A stretch of DNA of 7,559 nt from Thermoleophilia bacterium. Its GTDB lineage: Bacteria > Actinomycetota > Thermoleophilia > Gaiellales > Gaiellaceae. The notes below the pieces were generated by a model. The model was not told where the DNA came from and did no database searches. It saw nothing but the letters and a program-made list of their open reading frames with translations. The first letter of the stretch is position 1. Every line of letters starts with the position of its first letter. The stretch covers positions 1 through 7,559 of the forward strand of contig JACVRU010000092.1 of NCBI GenBank assembly GCA_014534295.1, given 5' to 3'. Made by a program: the position numbers and the translations under genes. This document shows positions 1-6,241 of this stretch, in pieces.

Positions 1-191
1 GCGCGCCGGAGGCCCTCGAAGGCGAGCTGGTTGAAGCCGCGGTCGTTGAGCTGGCCGATGTCCGTGACGAGCCCGACCCGGAGCTCCTCGGCGCTCGTGC
101 TGCCCGACCCCTGCGGGCCTTCGTCGTCGCCGCCCCCGCACGCGGCCAGCGAGAGGGCGAGAGCCAGAAGGAGGAGGATCGCGCGCTTCAT
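1..191 (-). CDS. BMP/PnrA-family substrate-binding lipoprotein (N-terminal part)
   Basis: This is the first 63 codons of a secreted lipoprotein that continues beyond the left edge. The ATG lies at 191-189. Residues 1-18 form a lipoprotein signal peptide: K2-R3, a Leu/Ala-rich core, then lipobox L15-A16-A17-C18. A Gly/Asp/Ser-rich linker (about 19-36) would space the mature protein from the membrane. Residues 38-61 (RVGLVTDIG, then ND-GFNQ and FEGL) match the start of the BMP family (basic membrane protein / PnrA / Med). Members of that family are substrate-binding lipoproteins of ABC importers, and several bind purine nucleosides. Permease and ATPase genes would be expected to the left but are not visible. 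The gene is divergent from the NrtR-like regulator across 33 bp. Family assignment is strong from the motif; the actual ligand is unknown. Confidence 0.88.
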   Translation of the reverse strand, partial: MKRAILLLLALALSLAACGGGDDEGPQGSGSTSAEELRVGLVTDIGQLNDRGFNQLAFEGLRR

Positions 192-224
192 GAGCTAGGT
201 TTACGCCTCACGGTCGAAAACTCC
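192..224. promoter_or_regulatory. Divergent intergenic region between lipoprotein and NrtR-like regulator
   Basis: These 33 bp separate two divergent start codons, so regulatory signals for both genes must lie here or inside the coding ends. It is noticeably more AT-rich than its surroundings (a TAGGTTTA stretch and a GAAAA run), as expected for promoter DNA. Neither start has a convincing Shine-Dalgarno sequence, so leaderless or very short-leader transcripts are possible. No clear palindromic operator is visible. The promoter role is inferred from geometry. Confidence 0.4.
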
Positions 225-893
225 ATGCCGGACCTTACCACGCGCCCCACGCACATCGTCCTCGCCGTCGTCCTCCAGGTCCGTGCCGGACGGCTGCGGG
301 CCCTGCTCTGGCAGCGCGCGCTCGAGCCCTTCGCCGGGGCGTGGGCCCTCCCAGGGGGGCTGCTCGAGGACGACGAGTCGCTCGAGGACTCGATCCGGCG
401 GCATCTGGCTACGAAGGTGGACGTGCGCGAGGTCGCGCACCTCGAGCAGCTCGAGACGCGCAGCCCGCCGGGACGGCACCTGACGACGGCGTACCTGGGG
501 CTCGTCCCGGTGGGCGTCGACCCGGACGTGCCCGAGGACACGGCCTGGCAGGCCGTCGACGAGCTGCCGCGGATGGCCTTCGACCACCGGGAGATCACGC
601 TCGCCGGCCGCGAGCGGCTGCGGGCCAAGCTCTCCTACACGAACGCCGGCTTCGCGCTCGCGCCGGCGGAGTTCACGGTAGCGGAGCTGCGGGACGTCTA
701 CGAGGCGGCGCTTGGCCACCGCGTGACGACGACGAACCTCCAGCGCGTCCTGCTCCGCCGCGGCGTGCTGCAGCCGACCGGCCGACGGCGCGACCCCGGA
801 CGAACCGGCGGGCGCCCCCCGGCTCTCTACCGGTTCCGCTCCCAGCGGCTCGAGGTGACCGATCCCTTCGCCGTCCTGCGGCCGCCGGCCTAG
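225..893 (+). CDS. NrtR-like transcriptional regulator (degenerate Nudix domain plus winged helix)
   Basis: The protein has 222 aa with an N-terminal Nudix-fold domain (about residues 9-135) and a C-terminal winged helix (about 149-206). The C-terminus carries the NrtR signature: FTVAELRDVYEAALG, an NLQR segment, then GRPPALYRF. NrtR proteins are transcription factors built on a Nudix fold that usually senses ADP-ribose or related nucleotides and controls NAD metabolism genes. The Nudix box is degenerate. G45, E51 and R59 are in place, but the following Glu and the metal-binding Glu pair read as H60 and T63-K64, and the last Gly is D66. Hydrolysis is therefore unlikely and a sensing role is favoured. 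Its regulon here is unknown. The divergent nucleoside-type lipoprotein gene is a candidate target by position, and no NAD synthesis gene lies in the window. ATG at 225 is chosen because the Nudix strand begins about 10 residues later. Confidence 0.85.
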   Translation: MPDLTTRPTHIVLAVVLQVRAGRLRALLWQRALEPFAGAWALPGGLLEDDESLEDSIRRHLATKVDVREVAHLEQLETRSPPGRHLTTAYLGLVPVGVDPDVPEDTAWQAVDELPRMAFDHREITLAGRERLRAKLSYTNAGFALAPAEFTVAELRDVYEAALGHRVTTTNLQRVLLRRGVLQPTGRRRDPGRTGGRPPALYRFRSQRLEVTDPFAVLRPPA

Positions 894-946
894 CGTTCCG
901 GCCATGGTCCGGGACAGGCCCAAGACGTGGACTGTGGGGACGGCGG
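894..946. other. Short convergent spacer between regulator and SDR gene
   Basis: This 53-nt gap separates two convergent genes. The only structure seen is a weak GCCGG/CCGGC pairing (884-888 with 898-902) around the regulator's stop codon, without a T-run. It may act as a weak terminator, but I do not claim one. Confidence 0.3.
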
Positions 947-1696
947 CTAGCCCATCCAGGCGCCGCCATTCTGGTCGATCGCCTGGCCGGTGACGCCTCG
1001 GGCGTCCGGAGAGAGGAGCCAGGCGACGGTGCCCGCGACGTCCTCGGGCTCTCCCATCCGCCCGAGCGGTACCTCGCGCATGGCCCGCGCATGCGCTACC
1101 TCGCGCGTGCCGGGCATCAGGTCGAGACCCTCCCAGGCCATGTCGGTCGCCACCCAGCCCGGGCAGATCGCGTTCACCTGGAGGTTGTGCGGCGCGAGCT
1201 CCGCCGCCAGGGAGCGGACGAGGCCCAGCAGTCCCGCCTTCGAGGCGCTGTAGCCCGTGTGCCCGGGCACGGCGATCCGGGCCAGGATCGAGGCGACCAC
1301 GACGAAGTGGCGCGCTTCGGGACCGGGAGCGAGGTTCCGCTCGGCGGCGCGCAGGCACCAGTACGTCCCGGTCAGGTTCGTCGCGACGAGGTCCTCGAAG
1401 CGATCGCCCCGTCCCGGCTCGTTCGTGCCGCCGATGCCGCTGACCGCGACGAGCGCGAAGAGCGGCCCCTCCCCCGCCGCGGCCGCGTCGAAGGCACGAT
1501 CGACCTCCTCACGCTGCCGGATGTCGCACGCCTCGACGCGGGCGCGGCCGACGAGCGCGGCCGTCTCCTCGAGGCCTTCGCGCCCCCGCGCGACGAGGGT
1601 CAGCTGCGCGCCCTCGGCGGCGAGCCGCAACGCGACGGCGCGGCCGATGCCGCGGCTCGCCCCGGTGACGACGACGTGCCGGCCCCGGAGCCTCAA
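947..1696 (-). CDS. SDR-family NAD(P)-dependent oxidoreductase
   Basis: This is a classical short-chain dehydrogenase/reductase of 249 aa, the usual size of the family. Visible motifs are the cofactor loop T11-G-A-S-R-G-I-G18, the acidic residue D58 in CDI, N107 of the tetrad, catalytic S136, Y149 and K153 (in YSASK), and the CPG turn at 178-180. R37 after the second strand suggests NADP(H) preference. The usual NAG motif reads V85-S-G-I-G. It resembles FabG-like 3-oxoacyl reductases and 3-hydroxyacyl dehydrogenases, but the substrate cannot be named. The only start in this frame after the upstream stop is TTG at 1696-1694, 10 nt past the stop of the DAC gene, which suggests translational coupling. 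An ATG overlapping the DAC stop (1710-1708) is one base out of frame with this gene. A one-base slip or sequence error is therefore an alternative explanation for the unusual start. Confidence 0.88.
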   Translation of the reverse strand: MRLRGRHVVVTGASRGIGRAVALRLAAEGAQLTLVARGREGLEETAALVGRARVEACDIRQREEVDRAFDAAAAGEGPLFALVAVSGIGGTNEPGRGDRFEDLVATNLTGTYWCLRAAERNLAPGPEARHFVVVASILARIAVPGHTGYSASKAGLLGLVRSLAAELAPHNLQVNAICPGWVATDMAWEGLDLMPGTREVAHARAMREVPLGRMGEPEDVAGTVAWLLSPDARGVTGQAIDQNGGAWMG

Positions 1697-1706
1697 ACCG
1701 GCGTCG

Positions 1707-2318
1707 TCATGCCTCGCGCGCGACGGCCAGCGTCAGCCCCGCCTCGGGCACCTGCTGCACCGAGGCGTCGCGCGCGTAGAACTGCTCCCGCGAGAGGAGG
1801 AAGAGCTCGGGGATGATCTCCGCGCGCACCTCGCCGTCGGCGAAGACGCGGACGACGGAGCTCTGCGAGACGACCACGGGGATCGCCCCGGTCGCGGCGC
1901 TGATCGAGGCGGCGGCCGCGTGCCGCGTCCCGAGGCCGGGCAGGAAGTGCTCCGGCTTCAGGTCGACGTCGATGAAGCGGCCGGCCGTCACGAACGTTCC
2001 CCGGTTGGCCACGAGGAAGGCGCCGTCGAGCTGTGCCAGCTCCTTGACGGTCTCCCGGAACTCGGGCCGCCGGATGTCGAGCACCTCGTCCGGATGGCCG
2101 TGGAGCGGGTCGAGGATCAGCGGCCGCGAGCGCTCGAGGACGGCGTCGACGTCCCCGATCACGAACATCGTCCCGATCTTGCGGCCCTCGCGGCCCTCGC
2201 GCGCGATCTCGACGCCGAGCATGACCACCTCCTCGAGCGTGCGGCGGCGAGCCTGCTCGCAGCGCGTGGTCTCGGCAACGGGCCCGAAGATCTCCTCGAG
2301 ACGGTCTGCGCGCTCCAC
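1707..2318 (-). CDS. DAC-domain (DisA_N) protein, probable diadenylate cyclase, DacZ-like layout
   Basis: The protein is predicted at 203 aa from GTG 2318-2316. DAC-domain enzymes condense two ATP into the second messenger c-di-AMP. Signature segments are D98-G-A100 followed by FLV, the G130-T-R-H-A-A-A136 loop, and the VVVSQSS strand with S151. An upstream segment (about residues 36-66: IAREGREGRKIGTMFVIGD, then SRPLILDP) resembles the leader domain of archaeal DacZ-type cyclases. No transmembrane helices (unlike CdaA) and no helix-hairpin-helix DNA-binding region (unlike DisA) are visible, so it should be cytosolic. The third residue of the classical RHR motif is Ala here. The start is uncertain. 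GTG 2318 leaves a 38-bp gap to the divergent rsgA, ATG 2222 would give 171 aa and cut the leader helix, and longer versions would run antisense into rsgA. The SDR gene follows 10 nt downstream. Confidence 0.82.
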   Translation of the reverse strand: MERADRLEEIFGPVAETTRCEQARRRTLEEVVMLGVEIAREGREGRKIGTMFVIGDVDAVLERSRPLILDPLHGHPDEVLDIRRPEFRETVKELAQLDGAFLVANRGTFVTAGRFIDVDLKPEHFLPGLGTRHAAAASISAATGAIPVVVSQSSVVRVFADGEVRAEIIPELFLLSREQFYARDASVQQVPEAGLTLAVAREA

Positions 2319-2356
2319 GGTAGGGACAACGGTAGTCCGCAGGGCAAGATTCCGCC
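2319..2356. promoter_or_regulatory. Divergent intergenic region between DAC gene and rsgA operon
   Basis: These 38 bp separate two divergent GTG starts and probably hold, or overlap, promoters for both transcription units. An AGGG at 2341-2344 could serve as a weak ribosome-binding site for rsgA. A small inverted repeat, GGAC (2324-2327) and GTCC (2335-2338), is visible but short enough to be chance. The region is locally less GC-rich than the genes around it. Confidence 0.35.
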
Positions 2357-3319
2357 GTGACCCTGGACGAGCTCGGATGGGGCCCGCACTTCGAGGCGAC
2401 GTTCGCGCCATTCCGGGGGCTGGGCCTGCTCCCGGCGCGCGTGGCGACGCAGCACCGGGGCGGCTTCGGGCTGCTGGGCGCGGACGGGCCACGCGCGGGC
2501 GTTCCCGCCGGCACCCTGGACGCCCTCCCGGCGGTGGGCGACTGGGTCGTGGCTGCGCCGGTGCCCGACGAGGACAAGGCGGTGATCGAGGCCGTTCTCC
2601 CACGGCGGACGGCGTTCACGCGCAGCGACCCCTGGTCGGGCGCGGAAGAGGTCGTGGCCGCGAACGTCGACACGGTGCTCGTGGTGACCGTGCCCGGCCG
2701 CGACTTCAGCCCGCGTCGCCTCGAGCGCTACCTCGCCGCCGCGCACGAGAGCGGCGCGACGCCCGTCGTCCTCGTCAACAAGGCCGACCTGGATCCCGGC
2801 TCGCCGGCGGTCGAGGCGGCTCGCGCGGCCGCCCCCGGCGTCCCCGTCCACTTCCTCTCCGCGAAGACCGGAGAGGGGCTCGCGCAGCTCGACCCGTATC
2901 TCGCGCGCGGCCAGACGGTCGCGCTGCTGGGCTCCTCCGGCGTCGGCAAGTCGACGCTCGCCAACCGCCTGGCCGGCGCCGACCTCGCCACGGGCGACGT
3001 GCGCGCGGACGAGCGGGGCCGGCACACGACGAGCCGCCGCCAGCTCGTCGTCCTTCCCCGCGGGGGCCTCCTCCTCGACACGCCGGGCCTGCGGGAGCTC
3101 CAGCTCTCCGGCGCCGACCTCGGCGAAGCCTTCCCGGAGATCGCGGAGCTGGCCTCCCAGTGCCGGTTCCGGGACTGCTCGCACTCCCACGAGCCCGGTT
3201 GCGCCGTACTCGCCGCGGTCGAGAACGGCGTGCTCCCCAGGGAGCGTCACGAGAGCTACCTCAAGCTCGCCGCGGAGCTCGCCGAGCTCGGGGAGCGGCG
3301 CCGGCGCGCGGCATGGTAG
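2357..3319 (+). CDS. rsgA: Ribosome small-subunit maturation GTPase RsgA
   Basis: This 320-aa circularly permuted GTPase acts in late assembly of the 30S subunit. Motifs occur in the permuted order diagnostic of RsgA/YjeQ: an N-terminal OB-like domain (about 25-85), G4 N141-K-A-D144, G5 S168-A-K170, the P-loop G192-SSGVGKS-T200, a G2 region with T224-T225, and G3 D241-T-P-G244. A C-terminal zinc-binding module has C269, C274, H276 and C282, the last within EPGC. All expected metal and nucleotide residues are present, so it should be active. The GTG start at 2357 fits because the LGWGPHFEATFAPF opening aligns with the usual RsgA N-terminus. It is the first gene of a five-gene plus-strand run, and its stop overlaps the next start by 7 nt. 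The downstream genes have no obvious link to ribosome assembly. Confidence 0.95.
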   Translation: MTLDELGWGPHFEATFAPFRGLGLLPARVATQHRGGFGLLGADGPRAGVPAGTLDALPAVGDWVVAAPVPDEDKAVIEAVLPRRTAFTRSDPWSGAEEVVAANVDTVLVVTVPGRDFSPRRLERYLAAAHESGATPVVLVNKADLDPGSPAVEAARAAAPGVPVHFLSAKTGEGLAQLDPYLARGQTVALLGSSGVGKSTLANRLAGADLATGDVRADERGRHTTSRRQLVVLPRGGLLLDTPGLRELQLSGADLGEAFPEIAELASQCRFRDCSHSHEPGCAVLAAVENGVLPRERHESYLKLAAELAELGERRRRAAW

Positions 3320-4320
3320 AGCTCGAGTACCGGGACGCGCGGCGGAGCGTCCGCGAGGTGCGGCTCCTCCCGTCGGCGGCGATGGCGCCCGTGCCGTTCG
3401 AGCGGCGGGACGGCGTCTGGACGGCCGCCTTCGAGCCGCCGCCGGTCGACAGGCTCGAGTACCAGCTGGAGCTCCGCTACCGGAACGGCCGCGTCAGCGT
3501 CGTCTGCGACCCGCGGAACCCTGCCCGCGCGCCCGGGCCGTTCGGCGAGAAGTCGGTGCTGGAGCTGCCCGCGTACCGGCCTCCCGCCTGGCTCGCCGCC
3601 AAGCCTCCACGCGGCGACGTCGCCGAGCTCGCAGTCCGCAGCCGGCCGTTCCGACGCGACGTCGCGATCCGGCTCTGGTCGCCCGCCGGCGCCGATCCGG
3701 CTGAGCGGCTGCCGCTGCTCGTCGTCCACGACGGCCCCGAGGCCGACGAGTTCGCCGGCCTGACACGCTTCTGCGCCTGGCTCGTGGCCGAGGAGCGCGT
3801 ACGGCCCTTCCGCGCCGCGCTGCTCCAACCGGTCGCGCGCAATGACCACTACTCGGCTTCCGCCGCCTGGGCGCGGACGCTCGCCTGGGACGTCCTCCCC
3901 GCCCTCCCGGTGCCCGACCGGCGGCGCTACCGCGCGGCGATGGGGATGAGCCTCGGCGCGCTCGCGGCCCTGCACGCCCACCGGAACCATCCGGAGGCCT
4001 TCGGCGGGCTCTTCCTCCAGTCGGGCAGCTTCTTCCGCCTCGCCACCGACCGCAAGGAGCGCGGCTTCCCCCGCTTCGAGCGGATCACGCGGTTCGTCGG
4101 CAAGGTCCTGCGCGGCGAAGGGGCGGAGCCGATCCCGGTGGCGCTCACCTGCGGCCTCGCCGAGGAGAACCTCGCCAACAACCGAGCGGTCGCGGCCGCG
4201 CTCGCGGAGCAGGGCTACGAGCTGGGCTTCGGTGAGCTCCGCGACGCGCACACGTGGACCGGCTGGCGGGACGCCTGGCACCCGTGGCTCTCCGACCTGC
4301 TCGCGCGCCTCTGGCGATGA
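3313..4320 (+). CDS. Fes-like esterase (alpha/beta hydrolase with N-terminal Ig-like domain)
   Basis: This 335-aa protein resembles the enterochelin esterase (Fes) / esterase D group. Residues 1 to about 105 form a beta-rich domain (EYQLELRYRNG, CDPRNP) like the early-set domain preceding the catalytic domain in Fes proteins. The hydrolase domain follows, with VVHDG (137-141) near its first strand, the nucleophile elbow G211-M-S213-L-G215, and H313 in AHTWTGWRDAW, which matches the HTWxxWR pattern around the Fes catalytic His. CGLAEENLANN (280-290) matches the family segment before that His. No signal peptide is seen, so it is probably cytosolic. Known relatives cleave siderophore trilactones, but many homologues act on other esters and no siderophore gene is present here. 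The ATG at 3313 overlaps the rsgA stop by 7 nt, and its own stop overlaps the next ATG (ATGA). Confidence 0.85.
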   Translation: MVELEYRDARRSVREVRLLPSAAMAPVPFERRDGVWTAAFEPPPVDRLEYQLELRYRNGRVSVVCDPRNPARAPGPFGEKSVLELPAYRPPAWLAAKPPRGDVAELAVRSRPFRRDVAIRLWSPAGADPAERLPLLVVHDGPEADEFAGLTRFCAWLVAEERVRPFRAALLQPVARNDHYSASAAWARTLAWDVLPALPVPDRRRYRAAMGMSLGALAALHAHRNHPEAFGGLFLQSGSFFRLATDRKERGFPRFERITRFVGKVLRGEGAEPIPVALTCGLAEENLANNRAVAAALAEQGYELGFGELRDAHTWTGWRDAWHPWLSDLLARLWR

Positions 4321-5015
4321 GCGACGTGCGCGCCTACGGCCACCGGGGCCGGCCCCTGCTCGCCTTCCCCTCCGAGCGCGGCAACGCCTTCGACTGGGAG
4401 GACCGCGGCATGGTCGAGGCGATAGGGCCGTTGCTCGAGGCCGGCCGGGTCAAGCTGTACTGCGTCACGAGCTTCGATGCCGCCACCTGGCACGACCACT
4501 CGCTGTCGCTCGAGGAGCGCGCCCGCCGCCACGAGGCCTACGAGCGCTGGATCTGCGACGAGATCGTCCCGTGGATCCGCGCCCACTGCGGCGGGGACGA
4601 GGAGGTGCTGCTCGCGGGCTGCTCGTTCGGCGCGTACCACGCGGCCAACTTCTGCCTCCGGCGCGCCGACCTGTTCCCGGTGGCCATCTGCATGAGCGGC
4701 GTCTACGACGTCGCCGTCGTCGGCGGCGGCTGGGAGCGCGGCGATGCGGTGTACTTCCACAACCCGATGGACTACGCCGCCCATCTGCACGGCGACCACC
4801 TCGACTGGCTCCGCTCCCGGGCGAGCCTGTTGCTCGTGTGCGGGCGAGGCCAGTGGGAGGACACGACCGGGGCGCTCGAGTCGACGCAGCGCTTCGCGGG
4901 GCTCCTCGCGGACAAGGGCATCCGCCACGAGCTCGATCTCTGGGGCCACGACGTGCCCCACGATTGGCCCTCGTGGCGGCGGCAGCTGGCCCACCACCTG
5001 CCTCGATTGGTCTGA
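4317..5015 (+). CDS. Alpha/beta-hydrolase esterase (small, single-domain)
   Basis: This 232-aa protein is a compact alpha/beta hydrolase distinct from the preceding gene, as it lacks the N-terminal accessory domain. The nucleophile elbow is G101-C-S103-F-G105 after a hydrophobic strand (EEVLLA). A His-rich segment near the C-terminus, GHDVPHDWPSWRRQL (210-224), holds the likely catalytic His (H211 or H215). D182, in CGRGQWED, is a plausible acid residue. No signal peptide or membrane segment is visible. It resembles conserved bacterial proteins annotated only as esterases, and no substrate is evident. The ATG at 4317 overlaps the previous stop by 4 nt, and its TGA shares one base with the ATP-grasp start, so the three genes are probably translationally coupled. 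A longer in-frame reading upstream only re-reads the previous gene and is not favoured. Confidence 0.82.
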   Translation: MSDVRAYGHRGRPLLAFPSERGNAFDWEDRGMVEAIGPLLEAGRVKLYCVTSFDAATWHDHSLSLEERARRHEAYERWICDEIVPWIRAHCGGDEEVLLAGCSFGAYHAANFCLRRADLFPVAICMSGVYDVAVVGGGWERGDAVYFHNPMDYAAHLHGDHLDWLRSRASLLLVCGRGQWEDTTGALESTQRFAGLLADKGIRHELDLWGHDVPHDWPSWRRQLAHHLPRLV

Positions 5016-6241
5016 TGGCGAGGCACCTGATCGGGCTCCTGCTCGGGACGGAGGAGGACTGGCCGCGCGCGTACGAGCGCGTCGTCGAGCGCCTCGGCCC
5101 CGTCGAGCACGGGGGCGAGCGGCACGAGCTCGAGGTCGAGCGGGTCTTCAACGAGCCCTTCGACCTTCGCTACCGGCCGCGCTACGACCTCGTGATCGAC
5201 CGTCTCGCGTGGTGGTACTACGTCCCCCGCGAGTGGCTGAAGAAGATCGCCCTGATGGACGGGGTCTACCTCCTGAACAACCCGTTCACGTTCCAGGCCA
5301 TGGAGAAGCACTCCGCCTACTGCGCCATGATCCGCCTGGGCCTGAAGGTGCCCGAGACGTGGCTGATCCCCCACAAGCAGCCGCCCGCGAATCCCCGCTT
5401 CCTCCCCACCGCCGAGCGGTACAACGCGCCCTTCGACCTCGAGGAGATCGGAGCCCGTGTGGGCTACCCGCTGTACCTGAAGCCGTTCGACGGCGGGCAG
5501 TGGGTGGGCGTCAGCCGGGTCGAGAGCCCGGAGGGGCTCGTCCGCGCGTACGACGAGTCCGGCGAGCGGCTCATGCACCTCCAGCGGGCCGTGGACGGGT
5601 TCGAGGTCTTCGCGCGCAGCCTCTCGATCGGGCCCGAGACGATGGTGATGCGCTTCGAGCCCGACCGGCCGATGCACGACCGGTACCAGGTCGACCACGA
5701 CTTCCTCTCGCCCGAGACCGGCGCCGAGGTTGTCTCGATCTCGCGGCTCGTGAACGCGTTCTTCGGCTGGGAGTTCAATTCCTGCGAGACGATCGTCAAG
5801 GGCGGCGAGGCCTACCCGATCGACTACGCCAACGCCTCGCCGGACGTGGCGATCACGAGCCTCCATTACTACTTCCCGTGGGCGATCGAGGCCCTCGTCC
5901 GCTGGACGGCGTTCTGCGCGCTGACGGGCCGGCAGATGCGCGTCTCGCTCGACCTGGAGCCCTACTTCGAGCTCGCCGACCGCGACGACCTCACCTACGA
6001 CGAGAAGCTCCGCGGCTACCGCGAGCTCGCCGACGCGTACTTCCAGGCGGAGGAGTACGAGCACTTCTCCGAGGGGGCGCTCCCCCACCTGCACGAGGTC
6101 GTCGTCGAGTATGCGGCCGGCGACGACCTCGACACGCTGCTCGTGGAGACCGTGCAGGAGACGTTTCCGGCCCACGAGCACGAGCGATTCGTCGCCCACT
6201 TCCGCGGGCTGCTCGGCTCGTGGGTGCGCGATCAGGGATGA
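5015..6241 (+). CDS. ATP-grasp domain protein, putative carboxylate ligase
   Basis: This 408-aa protein is unassigned at gene level. ATP-grasp enzymes activate a carboxylate as an acyl phosphate and join it to an amine or other nucleophile. Supporting features are NNPFTFQAMEKHSAY (88-102) followed by L-G-L-K-V-P-E-T (108-115), the usual entry to the ATP-grasp fold. Next comes YPLYLKPFDGGQWVGVS (151-167), with K156 and a Gly-rich loop typical of the nucleotide-binding strands. A late acidic motif, YPIDYANASPD (267-277), has D270 and N273 as candidate Mg-ATP ligands. An N-terminal pre-ATP-grasp segment (1-85) contains VFNEPFD and WWYYVPREW. A C-terminal extension (about 285-408) is helical and rich in acidic, aromatic and His residues. 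The co-substrates are unknown. The gene overlaps both neighbours (1 nt upstream, 4 nt downstream), which places it at the centre of the cassette. Confidence 0.8.
   Translation: MARHLIGLLLGTEEDWPRAYERVVERLGPVEHGGERHELEVERVFNEPFDLRYRPRYDLVIDRLAWWYYVPREWLKKIALMDGVYLLNNPFTFQAMEKHSAYCAMIRLGLKVPETWLIPHKQPPANPRFLPTAERYNAPFDLEEIGARVGYPLYLKPFDGGQWVGVSRVESPEGLVRAYDESGERLMHLQRAVDGFEVFARSLSIGPETMVMRFEPDRPMHDRYQVDHDFLSPETGAEVVSISRLVNAFFGWEFNSCETIVKGGEAYPIDYANASPDVAITSLHYYFPWAIEALVRWTAFCALTGRQMRVSLDLEPYFELADRDDLTYDEKLRGYRELADAYFQAEEYEHFSEGALPHLHEVVVEYAAGDDLDTLLVETVQETFPAHEHERFVAHFRGLLGSWVRDQG

Noticed and set aside
884..902. Terminator hairpin after the NrtR-like gene
   Set aside because: Only a 5-bp stem with a 9-nt loop and no T-run; not distinguishable from chance at this GC content.
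201..1358. Long minus-strand open frame across the NrtR-like gene and part of the SDR gene
   Set aside because: Arg/Gly/Pro/Ala-rich low-complexity translation, antisense to a clear NrtR-like gene and out of frame with the SDR gene; a typical shadow in high-GC DNA.
2319..2603. N-terminal extension of the DAC protein to a start at 2603
   Set aside because: The extra 95 residues are Arg/Pro-rich and antisense to the N-terminal domain of rsgA; family similarity begins only near residue 96 of that reading.
1813..3312. Upstream in-frame extension of the Fes-like esterase frame (491 codons open to the left)
   Set aside because: It re-reads the DAC and rsgA genes in the wrong frame with low-complexity Arg/Gly sequence; the ATG at 3313 gives a normal-length esterase.
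4232..5014. Upstream extension of the ATP-grasp frame
   Set aside because: Low-complexity shadow of the small esterase gene; the ATG at 5015 fits the coupled stop/start arrangement.
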